From JADGQM01 sp964441945 (GTDB taxonomy: Bacteria > Desulfobacterota > Syntrophobacteria > Syntrophobacterales > Syntrophobacteraceae), in assembly GCA_964441945.1 (NCBI GenBank), contig CAYTWB010000031.1, positions 1-46,416 on the forward strand: a DNA stretch of 46,416 bases, given 5' to 3'. The position numbers and the translations under genes were made by a program. Every line of letters starts with the position of its first letter. Positions within the stretch are counted from its first letter, which is position 1. Below the pieces are notes generated by a model. The model was not told the DNA's origin and did not search any database. It saw nothing but the letters and a program-made list of their open reading frames with translations. Below are positions 35,235 to 43,046 of this stretch, piece after piece.

Positions 35235-36557
35235 CTATTTCTTCTTTCCCCCCGCTCCCTGCTGCCTGGTGCCTTCCGTTTTTCCCTTGTTATCCTGAGG
35301 TTTTGACGAAGGTCCCGGGGCACCTGGAGTTCCAGTTCCCGCCTCGGTCGGGGACTGTACCGCCGGCTGCTCCTCTCGAATCGGTTTGACCGTGGCGCCG
35401 GGTCTTGATCGTTGAATCCCACTCACCACAACCCATTCATCTCCCTTCAGACCCTGCTTGATGACCCGCATTCCATCTTCCAGCTGTCCCACTGTGACGG
35501 AGCGCTGTTCCACTACATTCTGGTCGTTGACCACGAGCAGATAGCGCCCGCCCTGGTCAACACCCAGCGCCCGCTCCGAAACCAGCAGTGCCCGCTTTCG
35601 CACGTGAACCGGAATGCGGATGCGCACAAACATGCCGGGAAGCAGGGTGGGGGCTGCCCCGCTCACCGGGAAGGGATTATTGAACACACCACGCATCAGT
35701 AAAGTCCCGGTGCTGGAATCCAGGGAGGTGGCGGAAAAATCGAGCCGGCCCTCATGCGGATAGCCCTCTTCGCCTTCAATCCCAAGGTACACCGGAGTAT
35801 CTTCGTCTTTGTCTTTCAGGCTCGGCTTGTCCATGCGGCGCTCCCGGTCCCGTTCCATGATGCGCACCAGGTCCCGTTCATTCAGGCTGAAGTAGGCATA
35901 GATAGGGTCCAGCTGATAGATATTCGCCAGTTGTGTCGCTGTGTTGGAAGCTCCCACCAGGTTGCCGACGTCCACCAGGTGCCGGTCGACGCGCCCGTGA
36001 AAAGGCGCCCTGACCTGGGTATAACTGAGGTTGATGCGGGCGATATCCAGGTTCGCCTTATTCTGCTCAAGGGTTGCCTCGTCCGCATCCCTTTGCGCCC
36101 GCCATTGTTCCACCGTGGATTGTGCCGTGGCGTTTTGCTTGATCAACAGCAGCTGCCGGTTATACTCCAGGGTGGAGCGAACGAGGGTCGCCTGGGCCAT
36201 GGCAACGTTGGCCTCCGCCAGTCTGACCTTGGCTTCGTATGGGGGGGGCTCGATGACGAAAAGCGGGTCCCCTTTCTTGACAATATCGCCGTCTTTGAAA
36301 TTGATGCTGGTGAGAAACCCTTCCACCCGGCCCACCAAGGCGACCTGTTGGATCGATTGGGTGTTGCCCGTCAGATCAACATACTCGGTAACAGCCTTCT
36401 TCACGGGCCGGCTCACCGTGACCTCGGAAGGAGGCGGCGGAACATACTTGTTCTCCGTCTCGCCGCAGCCGGCAACCAGCCACAAAGTGATGCTCACCAT
36501 CAACCACCGCAACGGAACGAGATTCTGCTTCAGCGTACCTCCAAAAGTCCAAAACAT
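35235..36557 (-). CDS. RND efflux adaptor (membrane fusion protein, AcrA family)
   Basis: A 440-residue periplasmic lipoprotein linking the pump to the outer-membrane factor. The start at ATG 36557 follows AGGAGG and gives a lipoprotein signal ending LWLVAGC. Next come the lipoyl/barrel-sandwich segment (GRVEGFLTSINFKDGDIVKKGD), an alpha-hairpin around ATLVRSTLEYNRQLLLIKQN and the second lipoyl half YTQVRAPFHGRVDRHLVDVG. The C-terminal 55 residues are a low-complexity tail rich in Pro, Gly and Lys. The longer frame to 36599 lacks a ribosome site. Confidence 0.93.
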   Translation of the reverse strand: MFWTFGGTLKQNLVPLRWLMVSITLWLVAGCGETENKYVPPPPSEVTVSRPVKKAVTEYVDLTGNTQSIQQVALVGRVEGFLTSINFKDGDIVKKGDPLFVIEPPPYEAKVRLAEANVAMAQATLVRSTLEYNRQLLLIKQNATAQSTVEQWRAQRDADEATLEQNKANLDIARINLSYTQVRAPFHGRVDRHLVDVGNLVGASNTATQLANIYQLDPIYAYFSLNERDLVRIMERDRERRMDKPSLKDKDEDTPVYLGIEGEEGYPHEGRLDFSATSLDSSTGTLLMRGVFNNPFPVSGAAPTLLPGMFVRIRIPVHVRKRALLVSERALGVDQGGRYLLVVNDQNVVEQRSVTVGQLEDGMRVIKQGLKGDEWVVVSGIQRSRPGATVKPIREEQPAVQSPTEAGTGTPGAPGPSSKPQDNKGKTEGTRQQGAGGKKK

Positions 36558-36570
36558 ACGCCTTTTCCTC

Positions 36571-38211
36571 CTACCAGTCGGGAGCCCGGATCGGTTCATC
36601 CCGTTTTTCCGGTGATGGCGACTTTACGGCCGCCGGTGTCAAGAGATTGCCCCAGTTGGTGCGTTTTTCCATTTCCTCTGTGATCTCGGCGGGAATGAAA
36701 TCCTGGCCTTCACGGATTTCCCAGCCTCCGCCAAAAGCCCGGTAGACCGCGATCAGGCCTTGAGGAACAGCACCCTGGCCCTGGGCCAGGTTGTCTTGCT
36801 GGCTGAGCAAATCCTTCTGTGCGGTGAGCACCGTGGTGTAATCCGTAGCGCCCTCGCGGTATTGAATGAGGGAAAGATCGACGGTGCGTTTTGCCGCATC
36901 GACCGCTTTGACGAGTGCCTGGACCCGCTCCTGGGCCTTGAGAAAAGAGACCAGACCATCCTCGACCTCTTGCTGAGCCTGGAGAACGGTGTTCTGGTAG
37001 TTGACGAGATACTCCTGAAAAAGGGCGTCCTGCAGCCTGACATTGTTGGTGATCTGGCCGTAGTTCAGAAGGTCCCATTGGAAGGCCGGTCCGATGGAGC
37101 CCGTCCGGCTTCTCCATGAAGATAGGTCACCGAGCGCAAAACGGCCGACATCGGCTGCCAGAAACCCAAAATTGCCGGACAGGGAAAAGGCGGGGAAGAG
37201 CTCTGCTTTGGCGACGCCGATCTGGGCGCATTGCGCTTCCGCCTGAAATTCGGCACTGCGAATATCGGGGCGCCGGCGCAGGAGCTCGGCCGGCATATTG
37301 ACGGTGATCTCGGCGGGGACATCTGGAATGCCGGAAGCTTTCGACAACCTCTCTCCAAGATCGCTCGGCGGGAGCCCCAGCAGTATGCTCAATGCATTCA
37401 ATTGCTGGCGCATCAGCATCTCAAGCTGCGGAATGCTGGCTTCAGTACTGTTCAACTGGGTCAGGGCCTGCTGTACATCCCGCTCGCTTGTGGCTCCCCC
37501 ACGAAAGCGGGCCTCGGCAATCTTCAGACTCTCTTTTTGAGTTTCAACGTTGTCTCGGGCAATGCGAAGCCGCTCCTCCAAAGTGCGAATATGCACATAG
37601 GTGCGTGCCACATCACCGGTCAGCGACACCAGCGCCCAGTCATAGGCGGCGATGGAACTCAGCAGGCCGGCATCGGCAGACTGTATGGCGCGTCGAAACT
37701 TTCCCCAGAAATCGAGCTCCCAGTTCGCCGAAAGACCAATCTGCGCCTGGTTGTAATCAAACCCAACCCCCAACCCCAACTGGTCTGATTGCGGTGCGGA
37801 AGAGGAACGTTCGCTGTTTCTGTTATAGTTTTGAGACCCAAGCATCTGCTGGCTCTGCGGGAAGAACTGGCCCACCGCAATACCCACTTGCGCACGCGCC
37901 TCAAAGACTCTCACACCGGCAGCACGCAGGGAGAGGTTCTGCCGATAGGCAGTCTGAATGAGCTCCTCCAGGACCGGATCGTTGAAGGCCTTCCACCAAT
38001 CCCGGCAGCTCGTCGGCCCCGTTTTGACCCGCGCATCCCCCGCCTCAAGCCACTGCAAAGAAAGCTTCGTGGAGGGCCGCAGAAAATCCGGTCCAACCAT
38101 GGTGCATCCGCTGAACAGCAGGGTCGACAAGAAAAGAGGCAGCCAAACCATGCGAAATCGGCGAAAATCGAAGAGTGTCACAAGGGCTTCTCTTTGACAG
38201 ACATCTGCCAT
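36571..38211 (-). CDS. Outer-membrane efflux factor (TolC/OprM/NodT family lipoprotein)
   Basis: A 546-residue outer-membrane channel of the OprM type. ATG 38211 has GAGAGGAAAA upstream and gives a lipoprotein signal ending LLFSGC. The two structural repeats each contain the long coiled helices typical of the family, for example LRIARDNVETQKESLKIAEA and VLQAQQEVEDGLVSFLKAQE. RRRPDIRSAEFQAEAQ is the conserved repeat-start motif. It is the first gene of the efflux operon, and the adaptor begins 13 bases after its stop. No local regulator is seen. Confidence 0.93.
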   Translation of the reverse strand: MADVCQREALVTLFDFRRFRMVWLPLFLSTLLFSGCTMVGPDFLRPSTKLSLQWLEAGDARVKTGPTSCRDWWKAFNDPVLEELIQTAYRQNLSLRAAGVRVFEARAQVGIAVGQFFPQSQQMLGSQNYNRNSERSSSAPQSDQLGLGVGFDYNQAQIGLSANWELDFWGKFRRAIQSADAGLLSSIAAYDWALVSLTGDVARTYVHIRTLEERLRIARDNVETQKESLKIAEARFRGGATSERDVQQALTQLNSTEASIPQLEMLMRQQLNALSILLGLPPSDLGERLSKASGIPDVPAEITVNMPAELLRRRPDIRSAEFQAEAQCAQIGVAKAELFPAFSLSGNFGFLAADVGRFALGDLSSWRSRTGSIGPAFQWDLLNYGQITNNVRLQDALFQEYLVNYQNTVLQAQQEVEDGLVSFLKAQERVQALVKAVDAAKRTVDLSLIQYREGATDYTTVLTAQKDLLSQQDNLAQGQGAVPQGLIAVYRAFGGGWEIREGQDFIPAEITEEMEKRTNWGNLLTPAAVKSPSPEKRDEPIRAPDW

Positions 38212-38461
38212 GTTTTCCTCTCTGGAAGAACCGGAGCACAACCCATTTCCCGGCAGATTCGGCCGATCGGCCTCTGACTTTCCATTCCACCGGGAAGCAA
38301 ATGGAGGATATGGGGTCAAACGGGCCGCATACTACATCTTTTTGTGCGGCCAGTACAGCGAATCTTGTACCCGGCAATGGATCTCGCCTGAACGCAACAT
38401 CAGGGTAAATTGGTCCTCATCGAACATCATGCTTGAGTGGAGCACTTTTCATGTTACACCT

Positions 38462-38487
38462 CGTTCCCACGCTCCTGCGTGGGAACG
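38462..38487. repeat. CGTTCCCACGC hairpin repeat
   Basis: CGTTCCCACGC and its exact complement GCGTGGGAACG enclose TCCT, giving an 11-bp perfect stem with a four-base loop. This sequence type (GTTCCCACGC...GCGTGGGAAC) is a widespread REP-like repeat in proteobacterial genomes. Only one copy is seen in the window. Confidence 0.75.
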
Positions 38488-38530
38488 CACCTGATCATTG
38501 TTGTTGAATTATGAGAGAACAAATCAGCCC

Positions 38531-38559
38531 TCGACGCAACATTCCGGATGTTGCGTCGA
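38531..38559. repeat. 12-bp perfect hairpin (TCGACGCAACAT)
   Basis: TCGACGCAACAT and ATGTTGCGTCGA flank TCCGG, a perfect 12-bp stem with a five-base loop. There is no T-run on either side, so a simple terminator is unlikely. It could be an operator-like site, a repeat, or part of a leader. Confidence 0.65.
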
Positions 38560-38643
38560 AATCCCTGACTGTGCTATGAGTACATCGTTTTGGACGGTCT
38601 GCCGGCAAGTGGGTTCTGAGATAGTCTCTTAGCATCTAAACAA

Positions 38644-38706
38644 GCCGGGTGCCGCATTGGCGAGGTTCGGTTCAAGGACCGATCCTTGCCGAGGCCGGTG
38701 CCCGGC
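38644..38706 (+). other. Long imperfect hairpin ahead of the LysM gene
   Basis: GCCGGGTGCCG at 38644 can pair with CGGTGCCCGGC ending 38706 through two G-U wobbles. Inside it, GGCGAGG pairs with CCTTGCC, and TCGGT with ACCGA around a TCAAGG loop. The result is a 63-nt nearly continuous hairpin 26 bases before the ATG at 38733. It may lie in the 5' untranslated leader. Confidence 0.45.
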
Positions 38707-38732
38707 ATCGTACAAAAGGCCATGATCATCTC

Positions 38733-40073
38733 ATGAACATCTGCCCCGTATGCGGTTTCGATGGGATACCTCCTGGCAGGTCTCAGTGCCCCCAGTGTGA
38801 CGCCGACCTCACAGGTTTCAAAACTCCTGACTCCCTTCCCGACGCCCCAACCGGAAGGCAACGAGGATCGCAAAAGCAGCTCATCTGGATGGGAGGCTTG
38901 GGAGTACTGGCTGTAGCGGTGATCATTGGCCTGCTGGTTGAGAACCTCTACCGGATCAGACGGATCGAACTCCTGCTGGAAGGTCAAAGGCCCCCGGCAC
39001 TTTCATCCTCGGCCAATCTCGACGATAAGCCATGGCAACCTTCGCTGGAAGGGTCGAAGCCTGACCGGAGCGCCCGGTCCAGACCGCCGGCCGCATTGGA
39101 AGGTCCCAGGGAGACAGACAGAGAGACTATCCGCAAGCATCCAATACCGCCGGCACCTCCCCGCGAGATTCAGGCCGCCGACCGGATACCGGATGATGCT
39201 CCCTCTGCTGTTCCAGGGGTTGCTGATGAACCTTATCGAGCAAAGACGGAAGAGATCGAGCCCACAAGCGTAACCATAACCCAGCCGCAAGCCCGGCCCG
39301 GCAAGGACGGTGGTGCAGCGGATCATCTCGCGGGAATCGCTCCTCAGACTCCCCCTGCCGAGGACCCGGCCAGCCTTAGAGCAGAGGACCCTGCCGGCGG
39401 AACAGCAGTCGATTCTGCCCGGGTCTCTTCCCAAACCGCACCCACGATCGATCTCATTGTCCCTCAGGCACAGGATAAGACCGATACAGCCGGGGACCGT
39501 CTCGCCGAAATCGCTCCTCAGACCCCACCTGCCGAGGACCCGGCAGTCCTTCAGGCAAACGAGGAGCTGCCCGTTCCTCGCATCAGCGTGGGAATTGAAT
39601 CGCCTGAATCGGCATTCTTTCGGGAACAAGGCTCGATCACCGCAACTATTCCAGCGCTTGAATCACCAGCGGGGCTTCCGCCGGCGGGTGCCGCCTCGGT
39701 CGAGCCCGAGTTCTGGATTTACGATGCCAGGGGAGGCGAAAAATTCTGGGATATTGCCGCGCGGTTTTACGGGGCGGGCCGCTACTACCCGGTCCTTATG
39801 GAACATAACCCTGAAATCGGGCTCTTTGGTGTGGGTGCCGGTGTCCGCATGAAGGTCCTGAAGGATGCCGGTCAGGCAGAGGAAATCCTTAGAAGAATCG
39901 TCAAGATTGAAGGGGGCAGGCTCATCTGGTACTACACCGTGATGAAGGGTGACACGATGGAGTCCATAGCACGGAAATACTACAATTCGGACAAGAGGAT
40001 GTCCCGCCTTCTCGACCTCAATCCCGGCCTCAAGCTGCAACCCGGAAAGCAGATCCGGATTCAACTGGATTGA
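38733..40073 (+). CDS. Zinc-ribbon, single-TM, LysM-domain protein
   Basis: A 446-residue protein with an unusual layout: an N-terminal zinc ribbon (C4, C7, C19, C22), one membrane segment at about 49-70 (IWMGGLGVLAVAVIIGLLVE), a long Pro/Ala-rich periplasmic linker with an imperfect 58-residue direct repeat (IAPQTPPAEDPA twice), and two C-terminal LysM-like units, FWDIAARFYGAGRYYPVLME and the final YYTVMKGDTMESIARKYYN. LysM binds peptidoglycan, so the protein may tether cytoplasmic and cell-wall functions. ATG 38733 precedes the zinc ribbon directly. The upstream open frame to 38649 is rejected. Function unknown. Confidence 0.8.
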   Translation: MNICPVCGFDGIPPGRSQCPQCDADLTGFKTPDSLPDAPTGRQRGSQKQLIWMGGLGVLAVAVIIGLLVENLYRIRRIELLLEGQRPPALSSSANLDDKPWQPSLEGSKPDRSARSRPPAALEGPRETDRETIRKHPIPPAPPREIQAADRIPDDAPSAVPGVADEPYRAKTEEIEPTSVTITQPQARPGKDGGAADHLAGIAPQTPPAEDPASLRAEDPAGGTAVDSARVSSQTAPTIDLIVPQAQDKTDTAGDRLAEIAPQTPPAEDPAVLQANEELPVPRISVGIESPESAFFREQGSITATIPALESPAGLPPAGAASVEPEFWIYDARGGEKFWDIAARFYGAGRYYPVLMEHNPEIGLFGVGAGVRMKVLKDAGQAEEILRRIVKIEGGRLIWYYTVMKGDTMESIARKYYNSDKRMSRLLDLNPGLKLQPGKQIRIQLD

Positions 40074-40104
40074 GAGACTCTCTCAGAGCTCGCTCACACC
40101 GTTA

Positions 40105-40135
40105 CCCCGGCGAAAGGCCGGGGGCCGGTTCTTTT
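40105..40135 (+). terminator. Rho-independent terminator-like hairpin after the LysM gene
   Basis: CCCCGGC and GCCGGGG form a 7-bp perfect stem around GAAAG. This is followed by GGCCGGTT and CTTTT. It lies 32 bases past the stop, between convergent genes. The T-run is short and offset, so efficiency is uncertain. Confidence 0.55.
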
Positions 40136-40247
40136 GAAAAACCTGCTCCTCAGAAAGGCCCGCTGCCTGCTGATGGCCGGGGCTCATGATTGGGTCTTTT
40201 CAATCGCAGCGCCAATAGTTCGGACCTTGCCGCCATCGATGAGGGGA

Positions 40248-42740
40248 TCATGGTTCTGAACGATTGATGCCTCTTTTTTGCAGACCGCTCGCCCGCTCGA
40301 GGATACGCTCGTCAATCGAGCACAAATGAAGGTCCCGCTGCGGGAAGGGCATCTGCAGGCCGGCTTCATGAAAGCGGCGGGCGATCTCCTGGCAGAGATT
40401 GCTTCTCACGGAAAGCTGGTCCTTCACATCGGCAATCCAGGAATGGAGCTCAAATTCCAGGGCATTTTCCCCGAAGCGCAGGAAAAAGGCATTGGGAGCC
40501 GGATCGCTCAGTACCCGTGAATCGCTTCGAGCAGCCTCTTTGAGCAGCAGTAAAACCCGGCCGACATCACTCCCGTACGCGGCCCCGACGGCAATTCTAA
40601 TCCTGGCGATGTGGTTGGTCCTGGTCCAATTCGTCACCTTTCCCGAGATGAACTGAGAATTCGGAACAATCAGCTCCGATCGGTCGAAAGTCTCGATGAC
40701 CGTCGAACGCAGCCCGATCTTTCTCACTGTCCCAGTCTCGCTGTCCACGACAACCATGTCGCCGACCTTGAACGGCCGTTCGAAAAGCAGCATGATGCCG
40801 CTCACGAAGTTGTTGACGATATTTTGCAATCCAAAACCGACACCGATCCCCAAAGCTCCCGTGAGGAAAGCGAAACTCGTCAGATTGAGGCCGATGATAC
40901 TGATCGCCATCATTATGCCGATGAAGAGCAGGAAATAGTGGATCAATTTGAGGATCGCATCCCGGGCGCCACGATCGAGCTGCTGCCGAGGGAACACCTC
41001 CCCATCGAGAAATGAGCGGACAAACCATGAGCCCGAAACAATGAGATAGAGGAACAGTGCGGAGACCAGGAGGCGGCCCAGGCTGAGGGTCAGTCCACCG
41101 ACGGCGAATTTGAATTCAAATATCTTCTCCCAGGCCTGACCCATGGACGCATAGACATTCCACAACTGGAACAGGGCCAGGAAGACCCCGATCCAGAGGA
41201 TGGCTTTGAACAGGTTCTTCAGGCGGGATTCGAGGGCGGTCCCAAACCGGCTGAAGAAACCCAGCCGGCTGACGGCAGGCAGATTCAGAAAGACCTTGAT
41301 GCATCCGTTTCCGAACTGGAGCAACAAGAAGGCGATAATGAAGAGGAAAATGGTGCCGATGGAAGAATGCGTCACATAGTCTGCAAGATTACTGTAGCCC
41401 GCCAGGAGAAAGAGGAGAGCAGCCATCGCGACCACCGGCCCACCCCTCAAGCCCAAGGAGAAAAGATCCGGCCGGCCCCCCAGTTCGGCGATGTGGCGCC
41501 TGGCCTGGACCACGAAAAACCATGTCCCGGCAACGAGGGCCAGCGCCATGTACAGGGAGTAGAGAGGCCCCGGAAGCGAAATCAGCTTCAAGACTGCGGA
41601 GACGATCTGAACACCCGCCAGCACAAACAGGACGAAACGCATCCGGGGATGCGGAAGCATCTCTGAAACCAGAAAGGAGGCTGAGAAGATCAGCAAGGCA
41701 AACGTCAGGAACAACCAGGATGGAGCCGGCGCCTGGTAGAGCAGGGCGGTTGCCGCCTGGACAACAAAGATTGAAAACGCCCAGTCGTGTTTTCTGATGA
41801 AGTGCCATTCTCTGATTCTGTCGGGCAAGTGCCGGCGGCGGCGAATGACATACGTGACGCCCACAATCATGAACAATTGCAGGAATATCATCCAGGCGTA
41901 GAGGGACAGGTATTCGCTGTCCGCCTTCCAGCCGTCCACAATGCCGCCTTTGGCTGCAACCCAGAGTCCTTTGTCGAACTGCAGCAAAAACTCCCTGCTG
42001 AAAAAGGACGGGGCATTCTTCCGGAAGGTCTCGCTTCGCACCTTCTTCAAGGCCATTTCAACCGGGATATTCAGCTGGCGGACTTCATCCAGCTGCCTGG
42101 TGAGCTTCTGCTGGAGAGCCAACAGGGAAGCAGAGGTATTCGAAGCGGATTGCAGGACAGCATGAGTCGCCTCCCCGGCCTTCTTGAAATTCTCCAGGGG
42201 GATCTCTGTCTGGACCTCGCTCAGAGACTCTTCCCATGCTTTCCAAAAGTGCTGCTCCTCTTCCCAGCTCCTGCGAACGGCCTCGATCTCTGTAAGTTTG
42301 TATGAAACCAGATCAAGCTGGGTTTCAAGCTGGCCTTTTTCGTTCTGAATCAACTGCTGTGCATCGAGAAGCCGGTAAATATTCCAGTTTGACACGTCAC
42401 CCATGCCGGCCGTCCTTTTCGCCAGCTGGCTGATCCGGCTTTCCGCGTCAACAATCCGCTTTTCGATGGCTGCTACATCGCCGGTCGAGGCGATGATCTC
42501 CTTGGCGTCCATCGCCCTCTGGCCCAGATCGGCAGTGCGGGGAACGACCTCGGCAAGGCCCGGGAAGGATGAGGCCGGAGCTTTCGCATCCTTTTTCTCC
42601 TCCGCACCGTCATCCTGGATAAAGACTTTCGGGACCAGTTGCGGTACCTGGCTTTTGTTGTCGGCCTTCTCCTGTGCCAGGCAGGGAGAGACAATCAGCC
42701 AGGCAGCGATTATCAGGGATGGTGAGAAAAGATGATTCAT
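40248..42740 (-). CDS. Large MscS-family mechanosensitive channel (MscK/YbdG-like layout)
   Basis: An 830-residue inner-membrane channel releasing solutes on osmotic downshock. It has a signal peptide (MNHLFSPSLIIAAWLIVSPC then LA) and a periplasmic coiled-coil region of about 240 residues (RISQLAKRTAG, QQKLTRQLDEV). Some ten membrane segments follow, and then the MscS pore (GALGIGVGFGLQNIVNNF) and beta domain (ERPFKVGDMVVVDSETGTV, LIVPNSQFISGKVTNW). The size matches MscK-like proteins with N-terminal extensions rather than small MscS. It is convergent with the LysM gene and divergent from nrdJ. Confidence 0.93.
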   Translation of the reverse strand: MNHLFSPSLIIAAWLIVSPCLAQEKADNKSQVPQLVPKVFIQDDGAEEKKDAKAPASSFPGLAEVVPRTADLGQRAMDAKEIIASTGDVAAIEKRIVDAESRISQLAKRTAGMGDVSNWNIYRLLDAQQLIQNEKGQLETQLDLVSYKLTEIEAVRRSWEEEQHFWKAWEESLSEVQTEIPLENFKKAGEATHAVLQSASNTSASLLALQQKLTRQLDEVRQLNIPVEMALKKVRSETFRKNAPSFFSREFLLQFDKGLWVAAKGGIVDGWKADSEYLSLYAWMIFLQLFMIVGVTYVIRRRRHLPDRIREWHFIRKHDWAFSIFVVQAATALLYQAPAPSWLFLTFALLIFSASFLVSEMLPHPRMRFVLFVLAGVQIVSAVLKLISLPGPLYSLYMALALVAGTWFFVVQARRHIAELGGRPDLFSLGLRGGPVVAMAALLFLLAGYSNLADYVTHSSIGTIFLFIIAFLLLQFGNGCIKVFLNLPAVSRLGFFSRFGTALESRLKNLFKAILWIGVFLALFQLWNVYASMGQAWEKIFEFKFAVGGLTLSLGRLLVSALFLYLIVSGSWFVRSFLDGEVFPRQQLDRGARDAILKLIHYFLLFIGIMMAISIIGLNLTSFAFLTGALGIGVGFGLQNIVNNFVSGIMLLFERPFKVGDMVVVDSETGTVRKIGLRSTVIETFDRSELIVPNSQFISGKVTNWTRTNHIARIRIAVGAAYGSDVGRVLLLLKEAARSDSRVLSDPAPNAFFLRFGENALEFELHSWIADVKDQLSVRSNLCQEIARRFHEAGLQMPFPQRDLHLCSIDERILERASGLQKRGINRSEP

Positions 42741-43046
42741 AGTCTACTGCTTTAGCTCCGGGTTATGAAATATTTTCGGCGATCTGCCGCAAGGAGTATA
42801 ATCCCAATACCGCACCCTGGCCAAGCGGTCTATGAGCGCCGTTCCAAATGAAGATTTGGTTGGAATATCGGTTAGTTGTCTGTAACACACCGGGATCAAA
42901 ACATATTATATCTTTTGACACCTGTACCGTTTTCTCTATGATGGAGTGAACGATTTCAAGAGAACAGGATTCCTTCAAATGATCGAGAACACTATTGGGT
43001 TGTTGTCAAACACATGTATTTGCTTCCGGAGAGGATAGAATTCCGT
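42741..43046. other. Divergent intergenic region between mscS-like gene and nrdJ
   Basis: Holds a near-consensus promoter for nrdJ (listed). I looked for a NrdR box and a cobalamin riboswitch, as either is common ahead of class II reductases, and recognised neither. Confidence 0.6.
42915..42942 (+). promoter_or_regulatory. Sigma-70 promoter of nrdJ
   Basis: TTGACA (42915-42920), 16 bases, then TATGAT (42937-42942). It matches the -35 consensus fully and the -10 at five of six positions. The start site would be near 42949, giving a leader of about 65-98 bases depending on the nrdJ start. Confidence 0.7.

Larger units (their letters stand above)
38212..38732. other. Divergent intergenic region with three hairpins
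   Basis: These 521 bases separate the efflux operon (leftward) from the LysM gene (rightward) and should hold both promoters. Three palindromic structures listed separately dominate the right half. I saw no convincing gene, and the open frames here are overlapping shadows. Confidence 0.6.

Noticed and set aside
38644..38706. tRNA-like gene
   Set aside because: The region folds as one long hairpin with no cloverleaf, anticodon loop or GTTCRA T-loop.
42743..43046. Cobalamin riboswitch or NrdR box ahead of nrdJ
   Set aside because: I looked for the B12-box core and for the paired NrdR motif and could identify neither. The region shows only a sigma-70-like promoter.
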